Assembly: GCA_965279705.1 (NCBI GenBank)
Contig: OZ257257.1
Span: 1,054,001 to 1,118,000 of the forward strand
Direction of reading: 5' to 3'
DNA: 64,000 bases
Source: Stagnimonas sp965279705
GTDB taxonomy: Bacteria; Pseudomonadota; Gammaproteobacteria; Nevskiales; Nevskiaceae
Made by a program: the position numbers and the translations under genes. The notes under the pieces are model-generated. The model did not search any database and had not been told where the DNA came from. It saw only the letters and a program-made list of their open reading frames with translations. This document shows positions 56,349-64,000 of this stretch, piece by piece. Position 1 is the first letter of the stretch. Every line of letters starts with the position of its first letter.

Positions 56349-57092
56349 CTACTTCTTCTTGGCAGGTGCCTTGGCAGCAGGTGCGGCGGGGGCAGCCTTG
56401 CCAGCCGGAGCCTTGCCACCCTTGGTAGCTGCAGCAGCGGCCTTGGGGTCCACCTTCTGGTTGGCGGCGGGCACGTCGGTCGCAGCGGCGGGGTCAACCA
56501 CCGGCTCTTCTTCCACCACGATGACGTGGCAGGAGGCGACGGCGGGATCTTCACCACGAATGGAGGCGACGGCCTTCACGCCTTCCGGCAGGGCGAGCTG
56601 GGCGATGTGCACGGTATCGCCGAGCTTCATCTCGGAGACGTTGACTTCGACGAACTCGGGCAGGTCCTTGGGCAGGCACTCGACTTCGATCTCGTTCAAC
56701 AGATGCTCCAACATGCCGCCTTCGGTCTTCACGCCGGGCGCAATTTCGCTGCCGACGTAGTGCAGGGGCACGTTACGACGCAGCAACTTGTCGGCGAGGA
56801 TGCGGTAGAAGTCGAGGTGCAGGATGTCGTGGGTGCGCAGCGGGTGACGCTGCAGATCCTTGAGCACCACCTGCTGTTCGACGCCGTCGAGCTTCAGCTT
56901 GAGGATGGCGCTGTAGAACGCCTCGGTCTTGAGGTGATTCTTGAGATCGTTGGCACCGACCGAGAGCGCTTTTGCGCCATCGTTGCCACCGTAAAGCACT
57001 GCGGGAACCTTGCCCTCACGACGCAGGCGGCGGCTCGCACCTTTGCCTTGATCGTTGCGGGCTTCGGCGTTGACGACGAAGGTATGTTTCAT
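56349..57092 (-). CDS. rplY: 50S ribosomal protein L25 (long, Ctc type)
   Basis: L25 binds 5S rRNA. This 247-residue form has the N-terminal L25 domain (HTFVVNAEARNDQGKGASRRLRREGKVPAVLYGG, residues 3-36) and the TL5/Ctc beta domain (about 95-180). It ends with an extended Ala/Lys/Pro-rich tail that is low complexity, as in other environmental gammaproteobacteria. It is much longer than the 94-residue Escherichia coli L25. The conserved prs-rplY-pth-ychF order supports the call. Confidence 0.96.
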   Translation of the reverse strand: MKHTFVVNAEARNDQGKGASRRLRREGKVPAVLYGGNDGAKALSVGANDLKNHLKTEAFYSAILKLKLDGVEQQVVLKDLQRHPLRTHDILHLDFYRILADKLLRRNVPLHYVGSEIAPGVKTEGGMLEHLLNEIEVECLPKDLPEFVEVNVSEMKLGDTVHIAQLALPEGVKAVASIRGEDPAVASCHVIVVEEEPVVDPAAATDVPAANQKVDPKAAAAATKGGKAPAGKAAPAAPAAKAPAKKK

Positions 57093-57220
57093 GGTGATGC
57101 TCCAAAAAAGTGGTGAAACTTTCGCCCGCGACCAGACGAAAGGGCGCGAAGTTTAGGCTTTTCGCGGGTTAGATGCCACCCATTTGATGTGCTGCCGCCA
57201 GACGGCGACAGCATTCGCCT

Positions 57221-58174
57221 TCAGTCGTCGTAGAGCGAGCTGACGGATTCTTCCGCACTCACGCGGCGGATGGTCTCGGCGAGCAGCGCACCGATGGAGA
57301 GCTGGCGAATCTTCGGGCATGCCGCCGCATCGGGTGCGAGCGGGATGGTATCGGTCACCACCAGCGAATCCAGGCTGGAGTTCATGATGTTGTGCACGGC
57401 TGCCCCAGACAGCACGGCGTGGGTGACATAGGCCACCACCTTGACCGCGCCGGCTTCTTTCAGCGCGTCGGCGGCTTTGCCGAGCGTGCCAGCGGTGTCC
57501 ACCAAGTCGTCGATCATCACGCAGCATTTGCCGCGCACGTCGCCGATGATGTTCATCACCTTCGATTCGTTCGGACGCGGGCGGCGTTTGTCGATGATGG
57601 CGAGGTCGGCGTCGTCGAGCCGCTTGGCGAGCGCACGGGCGCGCACCACGCCGCCGACGTCAGGCGAGACGACGATGACGTTCTGGTAGTTCTGGCGCCA
57701 GATGTCACCGAGCAGAATCGGCGAGGCGTAGATGTTGTCCACCGCGACGCTGAAAAAGCCCTGGATCTGTTCGGCGTGCAGGTCAACGGTAATCACGCGG
57801 TCGGCGCCGGAGGCGACCACCATGTCGGCGACGACCTTGGCGGAAATCGGCACGCGCGCAGAGCGGATGCGACGATCCTGCCGCGAATAGCCGAAGTAGG
57901 GCACCACGGCGGTGATGCGGCGTGGGCTGGAGCGCTCTAGCGCGTCCAGCATCATGCACAGCTCCATGATGTGGTCGTTGGTCGGCGCGCAGGTGGGCTG
58001 GATCACGAATACGTCGCTACCGCGCACGTTTTCAAGCAGCTCGATGTGCACTTCGCCGTCCGAAAACTTGCTGACGGTCGCCTGGCCCAGCGGCATCTTC
58101 AGGTAGTTGGCGATGTCCTGCGCCAGCTTGCGGTTTGCATTGCCTGAAAAAAGCATCAACTGGGTGTCGGCCAT
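57221..58174 (-). CDS. prs: ribose-phosphate pyrophosphokinase
   Basis: Prs makes PRPP from ribose-5-phosphate and ATP for nucleotide, histidine and tryptophan synthesis. The 317-residue protein shows MLFSGNANRKLAQDIANYL at the N-terminus, VIQPTCAPTNDHIMELCMMLDAL near 53, PYFGYSRQDRR near 94, VTVDLHAEQIQGFF near 130 and the PRPP-binding CCMIDDLVDTAGTLGKAA near 215. It follows tRNA-Gln in the minus-strand block, the normal order. Confidence 0.98.
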   Translation of the reverse strand: MADTQLMLFSGNANRKLAQDIANYLKMPLGQATVSKFSDGEVHIELLENVRGSDVFVIQPTCAPTNDHIMELCMMLDALERSSPRRITAVVPYFGYSRQDRRIRSARVPISAKVVADMVVASGADRVITVDLHAEQIQGFFSVAVDNIYASPILLGDIWRQNYQNVIVVSPDVGGVVRARALAKRLDDADLAIIDKRRPRPNESKVMNIIGDVRGKCCVMIDDLVDTAGTLGKAADALKEAGAVKVVAYVTHAVLSGAAVHNIMNSSLDSLVVTDTIPLAPDAAACPKIRQLSIGALLAETIRRVSAEESVSSLYDD

Positions 58175-58261
58175 GCGGGCACTCTCTCAATTGTTGTAAA
58201 TCTGGATGGACAGCAACTGCCCGATCTGGAACGACAAGGCGAGGGCTTGCCCGAGGCGCAT

Positions 58262-58313
58262 CAATGATCATTGGCCCCGACCATTTCCAAGTCGCCACGC
58301 GACCTGGAAATGG
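58262..58313. repeat. palindrome and long hairpin between tRNA-Gln and prs
   Basis: CAATGATCATTG (58262-58273) is a perfect palindrome. A long near-perfect inverted repeat then pairs 58281-58295 with 58299-58313, one base bulged on each arm, and runs into the CCA end of tRNA-Gln. The hairpin has no T-run, so it may be a processing signal rather than a terminator. Confidence 0.55.
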
Positions 58314-58385
58314 TTGGGGTGGATGGATTCGAACCACCGGTAGGCTGGATCAAAACCAGCTGCCTTACCACTTGGCTACACCCCA
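58311..58385 (-). tRNA. glnU: tRNA-Gln(UUG)
   Basis: The 75-nt gene has acceptor TGGGGTG/CACCCCA, anticodon loop TTTTGAT with UUG, a T-arm GGTGG-TTCGAAT-CCATC and encoded CCA. It lies five bases downstream of ispE, the conserved ispE-tRNA-Gln-prs arrangement. Confidence 0.95.
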
Positions 58386-58390
58386 ACAAA

Positions 58391-59236
58391 TCAAAGCGCG
58401 CGGATTATAGACGCGAGTGGCGAGAGATTTAAGCCACGGGCGACGAATCCGCGCCAGTTTTTTGGGATGCCTTCAATCGCCGCACGCGCTGCGCGTTCAT
58501 CGGCAAAGGCTGCAAACACGGCACTGCCAGTGCCGGACATGCGCGCGGGTGCGGCGCGACTGAGCCAGCCCATTGCCGTTGCCACCTCCGGGTAGCGGGC
58601 GCAGGTGACGGGCGCGCAATCGTTCACGCCTTCGCCACGCTCGTAGTCTTCCAGCGTGATGGGCGCGTGGTCGCGCTTGAGTTCGGCGGCCGAGAAAATC
58701 GCGGCGGTGGAGACGAAAACATCCGGGGCCAGTACCGCATACCAGGGTTCGGGCAGCGTCACGGGCACTAGCAATTCGCCCACGCCTTCGGCCCAGCTCG
58801 CCATGCCGTGGACGAACACCGGTACATCGGCACCCAGCTTCAGGCCCATCTCAGCCAGTGCAGGGGCGTCGAGCCCGGTGCGCCACAGCTGATTGAGTGC
58901 GACCAGCGTGGTGGCGGCATCAGACGAGCCGCCGCCTAGGCCCGCGCCCATCGGTGTGCGCTTGAGCACGCGGATATCTGCACCCATCGTAGTGCTGGTG
59001 GCTGCTTGTAGGGCACGAGCGGCGCGCACGACCAGGTCTTGTTCGGCGGGTACGTCGGCCGGGCCTTCGGGCCGGGTGATGACGCCATCGCGGCGCAGGT
59101 CGAAGCTCAGTTCATCGCCGTAATCGAGAAACTGGAACACGGTCTGCAGACGGTGGTAGCCATCCTCGCCACGGCCGAGCACATGCAGGAACAGATTGAG
59201 TTTGGCCGGTGCCGGCCAGAGCGTGAGCGCGCTCAT
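58391..59236 (-). CDS. ispE: 4-diphosphocytidyl-2-C-methyl-D-erythritol kinase
   Basis: IspE is the ATP-dependent kinase of the MEP isoprenoid pathway. The 281-residue protein, with start ATG 59236 overlapping the lolB stop, has the GHMP kinase opening PAPAKLNLFLHVLGRGEDGYH and the ATP-binding motif PMGAGLGGGSSDAATTLVALNQL near 92-114. The C-terminal MSGTGSAVFAAF motif completes the GHMP fold. Sequence upstream of the chosen start does not match the family. Confidence 0.96.
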   Translation of the reverse strand: MSALTLWPAPAKLNLFLHVLGRGEDGYHRLQTVFQFLDYGDELSFDLRRDGVITRPEGPADVPAEQDLVVRAARALQAATSTTMGADIRVLKRTPMGAGLGGGSSDAATTLVALNQLWRTGLDAPALAEMGLKLGADVPVFVHGMASWAEGVGELLVPVTLPEPWYAVLAPDVFVSTAAIFSAAELKRDHAPITLEDYERGEGVNDCAPVTCARYPEVATAMGWLSRAAPARMSGTGSAVFAAFADERAARAAIEGIPKNWRGFVARGLNLSPLASIIRAL

Positions 59237-59847
59237 GGCGTCAGCGTGATGGTGTCGAGCACGACGGTCGCCATCCATTCGCCGGTAGCGGTGGGCTGCA
59301 CGGCTTCGATGCGGCCGGGCAGGGCGGGTGTGCTGTCGCTGCGGTAGTCGCTGTAGCGAAGCGTCCAGCCTGCCTGCTGCATTTGCAGGGCGCGGCCGTC
59401 GGCGTCGAGCACCACATCGGCTTCAGATTGCGGGTCTGGCAGGCCGAGCACCCACCAACGCAGTGAGTCCAGCGGCAGCCGCCAGCCGGTGCGCTGGGCC
59501 AATACCAGCTGCGGTTCGGTGGTGACGATGTCGATGTCCTTGCCCTTGATGGCCACCTGTTCTGCCGTGCCTTGCATTGACAAGGCGCCCGCGCCGAAGG
59601 GGCCGGCAATGCGCAGGCTGAAATGCGCGCCCTCCTGCTGCCAGCGCAGCGCGCCGGAAAGTCCGCCGCCTTTCACGGCGACACGGCCATTGAGCTGAAA
59701 CCCCTGCACGCTACCGAGCTGCTGTTGCCGCAGGGCCCAGGCAGCATTGAGGGTGGCAGGGTCTACGTCGGGCGCCGCTGGCGGCACGCTGGCGCAGCTG
59801 GCCAGCAGGCCCAGGGCCAGCACCGCACCGAGGCGAAATCCGCCCAT
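59233..59847 (-). CDS. lolB: outer-membrane lipoprotein receptor LolB
   Basis: LolB receives lipoproteins from LolA and inserts them in the outer membrane. From ATG 59847 it is 204 residues. The lipobox LLASC places the lipidated cysteine near residue 17. The segments FQLNGRVAVKGGGLSGALRWQQEGAHFSL and WWVLGLPDP are LolB hallmarks. The start overlaps the TPR gene stop (TGATG) and the stop overlaps the ispE start (ATGA), so the three are a compact operon. An in-frame start at 59961 inside the TPR gene was rejected. Confidence 0.94.
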   Translation of the reverse strand: MGGFRLGAVLALGLLASCASVPPAAPDVDPATLNAAWALRQQQLGSVQGFQLNGRVAVKGGGLSGALRWQQEGAHFSLRIAGPFGAGALSMQGTAEQVAIKGKDIDIVTTEPQLVLAQRTGWRLPLDSLRWWVLGLPDPQSEADVVLDADGRALQMQQAGWTLRYSDYRSDSTPALPGRIEAVQPTATGEWMATVVLDTITLTP

Positions 59848-61604
59848 CAAGGCGTGGTGAGCAGGCGCTGCACGGTGTCGCGCAGCACGCGGTTGCTGCT
59901 GTCTTCGCGGCTGGCTGCTTCCAGCAGGCTGCGGGCCTTGTCCTTCTCGCCCAGAGCCCACAGCACTTCGCCCAGATGGGCGGCCACTTCGGCATCCGGA
60001 AAGATGTCATGCGCTTTTTGCAGCAGAGGCAATGCTTCCGCCGGTTTGCCCTGCTTGAATCGCACCCAGCCGAGTGAATCGAGAATGGCCGGGTCGCTGG
60101 GTTCCAGCTCGTAGGCTTTCGCGATCAGCTTGCCGGCTTCGTCGAAGCGCGTCGTGTGCATCGTCAGCATGTAGCCGAGGGCATTGAGTGCGCGGGCGTC
60201 GTCCGCGTTGGCGGCGATGAGCGTGCGCAGGTCCGCTTCCGCCAGCTCGAAGCGGTTCATGCGCTCGTGCAGCAGCGAGCGGGCGTAGAGCAGCTCAGCG
60301 TCGTCGGGCTGCTCCTTGAGGGCGACGTCGTAGAGGCTGAGTGCTTCGATCAGGGCGTTGTCCTGCGTCAGCAGCTCGCCTTCGGTAGCCAGCAGGCGGC
60401 TGTTGAGCGGCGGATATTGCTCGCGTAATGCACCGAGCAACTGGCGGGCTTCGGGCATGCGTTTCAGCAGGGCCAGCACGCGGGCGCGGCGGATGAAGCT
60501 GTCGAGCACCTGAGTGCCGCTGGTGACTTTTTCGTACCAGGCCAATGCAGTGCCGGGCTGCTTGCGGATCTCGGCGATGCGGCCGAGGTAATAGGCGGCA
60601 TCACCCTTGCGGTCCGGGTTCTCGATCAGCGCGGTGAAGTGCGGCTCTGCTAGGTCGGGCTGGCGCTCGTCCAGCAGCAGCAGGCCCATTGCCATGTGGG
60701 CGTCCGCGCTCTTGGGGTCGGCCTTGAGCACAACATTGATCTGCTCCTTGGCGGCAACGCGCTGGTTGGCGTCGATCAGCAACTTGGCGTACCCAAGGCG
60801 CAGATCGATGGTGTTCTTGCCTTCCAGCAGCGGGTTGATCGCCTGGTCGGCGGCCACCAAGTCACCACGCTTGACTAGAGCTGCGACCAGCAACAGGGTT
60901 GATTCGCGCTCCATCGGCGCGATGCGCAGCGCTTCGCGCGCGGCTTTTTCGGTGGTGGCGATGTCGTCGAAACGGAACGCCAGCAGGGCCAGCGCGCGCT
61001 GTGCAGCGGCCGACTGCGGTTTTTCAGCAGCCAGCGTTTTCATCAAGGCCAGTGCGGGCTGCGCCGTGCTTTTCTCCTGCGACAGCAACAACGCCACATG
61101 GCGGTAGCCATCGGCCTCGCCACCGGGATGGCCTTTGACGATCGCCTCGCACTGGATCTTGGCCTCGGCGACGTTGCCGCCTTTCAGCGACATCAGCGTA
61201 ATCACTTCGCGCGCGTCCATCGATGAGGGTTCGACCGCGAGCCATTGCTGCGAGGCCTGCAAGGCCAGGTCATCGCGTTTGGCGGCCAGCGCGAAGGCGG
61301 TGGCGCGCGCGGCCAGCGCCGGGTCTGCCGCGAGCTTGAGAGCTTTCAAAAACTCTTCGGCAGCCGCCTCCGGCAGTTGCCGACCGGCGGCCATCTCGCC
61401 TGCCAACACATGGAACTGCGCTTGCGCCTGTGGCGACAAGGGGCTGGCGACCGGTGCTTCTTTTTCCACCCGTGCCAGTACTGGCAGCGGAGCGAAGGCC
61501 AGGCCTGCAAAACCGGCTGCACAAAAGAGGGCGGCGTGGAGCGGATTGGAACGGGGTTCGAGCACGGGGGGCGACCAACGAACGAAGGCGGCAGACGGCG
61601 TCAT
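59847..61604 (-). CDS. exported tetratricopeptide-repeat protein
   Basis: The 585-residue protein has a membrane or signal segment (HAALFCAAGFAGLAFAPLPVLA near 23-44) and then at least ten degenerate TPR units. The clearest is a pair near 500-560 (DPAILDSLGWVRFKQGKPAEALPLLQKAHDIFPDAEVAAHLGEVLW). The protein is a repeat scaffold, probably periplasmic. Its coupling to lolB suggests an envelope role. It is divergent from hemA; the 94-bp gap holds weak promoter elements only. Confidence 0.85.
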   Translation of the reverse strand: MTPSAAFVRWSPPVLEPRSNPLHAALFCAAGFAGLAFAPLPVLARVEKEAPVASPLSPQAQAQFHVLAGEMAAGRQLPEAAAEEFLKALKLAADPALAARATAFALAAKRDDLALQASQQWLAVEPSSMDAREVITLMSLKGGNVAEAKIQCEAIVKGHPGGEADGYRHVALLLSQEKSTAQPALALMKTLAAEKPQSAAAQRALALLAFRFDDIATTEKAAREALRIAPMERESTLLLVAALVKRGDLVAADQAINPLLEGKNTIDLRLGYAKLLIDANQRVAAKEQINVVLKADPKSADAHMAMGLLLLDERQPDLAEPHFTALIENPDRKGDAAYYLGRIAEIRKQPGTALAWYEKVTSGTQVLDSFIRRARVLALLKRMPEARQLLGALREQYPPLNSRLLATEGELLTQDNALIEALSLYDVALKEQPDDAELLYARSLLHERMNRFELAEADLRTLIAANADDARALNALGYMLTMHTTRFDEAGKLIAKAYELEPSDPAILDSLGWVRFKQGKPAEALPLLQKAHDIFPDAEVAAHLGEVLWALGEKDKARSLLEAASREDSSNRVLRDTVQRLLTTP

Positions 61605-61698
61605 GCCTAAAGCCTGTGCATATTAACGTCATAGCGATGGCACGGCTTGTTGGCAGAGGCCGCAATCGCTGAAAATACGGCCTGTCACGAGGTAGCCG

Positions 61699-62997
61699 AT
61701 GGCCGTCATCACCCTGGGCTTGAGCCACCACACTGCGCCGGTCGAGGCACGTGGGCGGCTTGCCTTTACCGAGGTAGAAATCCCGGCCGCCCTCGTGCGG
61801 CTCAGGGGCTTGGCGGGCGTGCGCGAAGCTGCGATCTTGAGTACCTGCAACCGCACCGAGATCGTTACTGTCACCGAGCCCGAGCACGAGGCTCGCCTCA
61901 AGGACTGGTGGCGGCGTGAGCGTGAAGTGGAGCTGGCCCTGGTGGAGCAGCACAGCTTCGTTCATCGCGATCACTCGGCCGTGCTGCATTCGCTGCGGGT
62001 GGCGGCGGGGCTGGATTCGCTGGTGGTGGGCGAGCCGCAGATCCTGGGCCAGATGAAGCAGGCCTATGCGGTCGCACTCGGCGAAAAAACCCTGGGCCCA
62101 GTGCTGTCGCGCTTGTTCCAGCACACCTTTGCGGTCGCCAAGAAAGTGCGCACCGATACCGAGATCGGCGCGCATCCGGTGTCGGCGGCCTATGCGGCAG
62201 TGCAGATCGCCAAGCACATCTTCACGGATTTTTCCAAGCAGACGGCCTTGCTGATCGGTGCTGGCGAGACCATCCGCCTGTTTGCGCGGCATCTGCGCGG
62301 GCAGGGCATTGGGCGACTCATCGTTGCCAACCGCTCGCTCGAAAATGCGCAGAAGCTGGCGCATGAACTCGGTGCGTTCGCCATCACGCTGGACGATCTG
62401 CCCACGCATCTGGCGGATGCCGATTTGGTGGTGTCGTCCACAGCCGCGCGCAACCTCATCGTCAGCCGTACGTTGATGGAAGCAGCGCTCGCCAAGCGTC
62501 GCCGCAAGCCGGTGTTTCTCATCGACCTCGCGGTGCCGCCCGATCTCGACCCGAAAATCCGCGAGCTGTCGGATTGCTATCTCTACACCGTCGACGACCT
62601 CAAATCGGTCATCAGCGAGAATCTGAAGGCGCGCGGCGTGGCTGCCGAGCAGGCCGAGGCGATGCTGATCGACCATGCCAGCGAGTTTGGCCGCTGGCTG
62701 GAGTCACGCGACGCCGCGCCCACTATTCGCGCCATCCGCCAGCAGGCGCGTGGCTATCGCGACGAGGTGCTCGAAAAGGCGCGCCGCAAGCTTGCGGCCG
62801 GTGAGCCCGCTGAAGTGGTGATGCAGTTCGTGGCCGATACGCTGGCCAACAAGTTGCTGCACGCGCCTTCGGCGGCCTTGAAGCGCGCGGATTCAGTCGA
62901 GCAGGCGCTTTTGCTCAATGCGGCGCAGACACTGTTCGACATCGAAGATCCAGCGGAAGCAGGAGAGCGGCGAGAGGAATCGGGTCGCCGCTATTAG
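61699..62997 (+). CDS. hemA: glutamyl-tRNA reductase
   Basis: HemA reduces glutamyl-tRNA to glutamate-1-semialdehyde, the first step of tetrapyrrole synthesis. The 432-residue protein has the catalytic cysteine at residue 50 in AAILSTCNRTEI. The tRNA/substrate-binding segment VAAGLDSLVVGEPQILGQMKQAY lies near 99-121. The NADPH domain has LIGAGETIRLFARHLRG near 189. The C-terminal dimerisation domain is complete, ending with an extended acidic tail. It precedes prfA, the usual order. Confidence 0.98.
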   Translation: MAVITLGLSHHTAPVEARGRLAFTEVEIPAALVRLRGLAGVREAAILSTCNRTEIVTVTEPEHEARLKDWWRREREVELALVEQHSFVHRDHSAVLHSLRVAAGLDSLVVGEPQILGQMKQAYAVALGEKTLGPVLSRLFQHTFAVAKKVRTDTEIGAHPVSAAYAAVQIAKHIFTDFSKQTALLIGAGETIRLFARHLRGQGIGRLIVANRSLENAQKLAHELGAFAITLDDLPTHLADADLVVSSTAARNLIVSRTLMEAALAKRRRKPVFLIDLAVPPDLDPKIRELSDCYLYTVDDLKSVISENLKARGVAAEQAEAMLIDHASEFGRWLESRDAAPTIRAIRQQARGYRDEVLEKARRKLAAGEPAEVVMQFVADTLANKLLHAPSAALKRADSVEQALLLNAAQTLFDIEDPAEAGERREESGRRY

Positions 62998-63060
62998 CAA
63001 GGGTGCACTGCTGGTCGTCCCCCATCCCCTGTCTCCGGTATCCGCTTTTCAGATTGCCCA

Positions 63061-64000
63061 ATGAAATCCTCACTTCTTCAAAAACTGGCCCAGATGGCCC
63101 AGCGCCGCAGCGAGATTGAACGCGATCTCGGCGAGCCGCATGTGGCCGCTAACCAAGACGTGTTCAAGCGTCTTTCGCAGGAATACGCCCAGCTAGGCCC
63201 GCTCAGCGAGGCCTATGCCGCGCATGTTGCCGCGAGCCGGGAGCACGCCGATCTCATCGCCATGCGTAGCGAGCCGGACAAGGAGCTACGCGACATGGCC
63301 GACAGCGAATTGCCGAGCGTGACCGCGCGCATCGAGGCACTCGAAGCCACGCTGCAAAGCTATCTGGTACCGCGCGATCCGCTCGATGGCAACAATGTGT
63401 TCCTTGAAATCCGCGCGGGCACCGGCGGCGACGAGGCGGCGATCTTCGCCGGCGATCTGTTTCGCATGTATTCGCGCTACGCCGAGACCCGCGGCTGGGG
63501 CATCGAAGTGCTACGTGCCAATGACGGTGAGCACGGTGGTTATCGCGAAATCATTAGTCGTATTGTTGGCTTTGGTGCCTTCTCGCAGCTCAAGTTCGAG
63601 AGCGGCGCGCACCGCGTGCAACGGGTACCGGCGACGGAAACGCAGGGCCGCATCCACACCAGTGCAGCAACGGTGGCGGTGCTGCCCGAGGTGGAAGAAA
63701 AGCAGGTCGAGATCAACCCCGCTGATCTGAAGGTCGATACTTTCAAGGCCTCGGGCGCGGGTGGTCAGCACGTCAACAAAACCGAGTCAGCGATCCGCAT
63801 CACCCACATTCCCACGGGCGTGATCGTCGAATGCGACGACGAGCGCAGCCAGCACAAGAACCGCAGTAAGGCGATGGCGCTCTTGGCCTCACATCTGATC
63901 GACGCGCAGCGGCAAAAGGCGGCGAGCGAGCAGGCAGCAACGCGCAAGAAGCTGGTGGGCTCGGGCGATCGCAGCGAGCGTATCCGCACCTATAACTTCC
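63061..64000 (+). CDS. prfA: peptide chain release factor 1 (3' truncated by the window)
   Basis: RF1 recognises UAA and UAG and triggers peptide release. ATG 63061 opens MKSSLLQKLAQMAQRRSEIERDLGEP. The frame stays open for 313 codons to the window end. The domain 1 helices, the codon-recognition domain and the catalytic GGQ in FKASGAGGQHVNKTESAIRITH near residue 235 are visible. About 45 C-terminal residues are missing. It follows hemA by 63 bases; prmC normally comes next. Confidence 0.97.
   Translation, partial: MKSSLLQKLAQMAQRRSEIERDLGEPHVAANQDVFKRLSQEYAQLGPLSEAYAAHVAASREHADLIAMRSEPDKELRDMADSELPSVTARIEALEATLQSYLVPRDPLDGNNVFLEIRAGTGGDEAAIFAGDLFRMYSRYAETRGWGIEVLRANDGEHGGYREIISRIVGFGAFSQLKFESGAHRVQRVPATETQGRIHTSAATVAVLPEVEEKQVEINPADLKVDTFKASGAGGQHVNKTESAIRITHIPTGVIVECDDERSQHKNRSKAMALLASHLIDAQRQKAASEQAATRKKLVGSGDRSERIRTYNF

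Overview
The window looks like a piece of a high-G+C gammaproteobacterial chromosome. The long run dapB-carAB-greA-rlmE-ftsH-folP-glmM-tpiA-secG-tRNA-Leu-tRNA-fMet-rimP-nusA-infB-rbfA-truB-rpsO-pnp follows the order known from Escherichia coli and other gammaproteobacteria, and hemA-prfA, lolB-ispE-tRNA-Gln-prs-rplY-pth-ychF is the other familiar block. A PhaR regulator, an alkyl-DHAP-synthase-like flavoprotein and DUF1800/DUF1501 proteins suggest an environmental lineage such as Nevskiales or Xanthomonadales. That placement is an inference; no rRNA is present to test it.

Layout. 1-9000: a DUF2339/DUF3999 envelope pair, dapB, a small lipoprotein, an exported M20 peptidase, a PA0069-type radical SAM protein and a choice-of-anchor I lipoprotein. 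9001-27231: core information-processing and metabolic genes (carA, a LysE-type exporter, carB, greA, rlmE, ftsH, folP, glmM, tpiA, secG, two tRNAs, rimP, nusA, infB, rbfA, truB). 27232-30254: a DUF1800-DUF1501 pair of lower G+C interrupts the usual truB-rpsO junction. 30255-33424: rpsO, pnp and an intergenic region that encodes a strong candidate small RNA on the minus strand. 33425-42217: phaR, gluQ, a HAD phosphatase, then a glycerol/ether-lipid-like operon (FAD oxidase, glpD, FGGY kinase), an acidic small protein and a serine hydrolase.

42274-51709 is a 9.4 kb integrative element in the 3' end of a CAU-anticodon tRNA. It is bounded by a 15-bp direct repeat and has a P4-type integrase next to the tRNA, lower G+C, and extra terminal repeats. 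It carries a second tyrosine recombinase with an overlapping HNH-like gene, an AlpA regulator and a cargo operon: DNA methyltransferase, AAA-type ATPase with an unrecognised N-terminal domain, and HNH nuclease, followed by a zinc-ribbon membrane protein and a small XRE regulator resembling restriction-modification controller proteins. The ATPase-HNH pair resembles the Septu (PtuA-PtuB) antiphage system. Its linkage to a methyltransferase and a controller-like protein makes it the best candidate here for an undescribed defence system.

51773-64000: an enoyl-CoA hydratase divergent from a PaaX-type regulator and a fatty acid desaturase, then the conserved minus-strand block ychF-pth-rplY-prs-tRNA-Gln-ispE-lolB-TPR, and the plus-strand hemA-prfA pair, with prfA cut by the window end.
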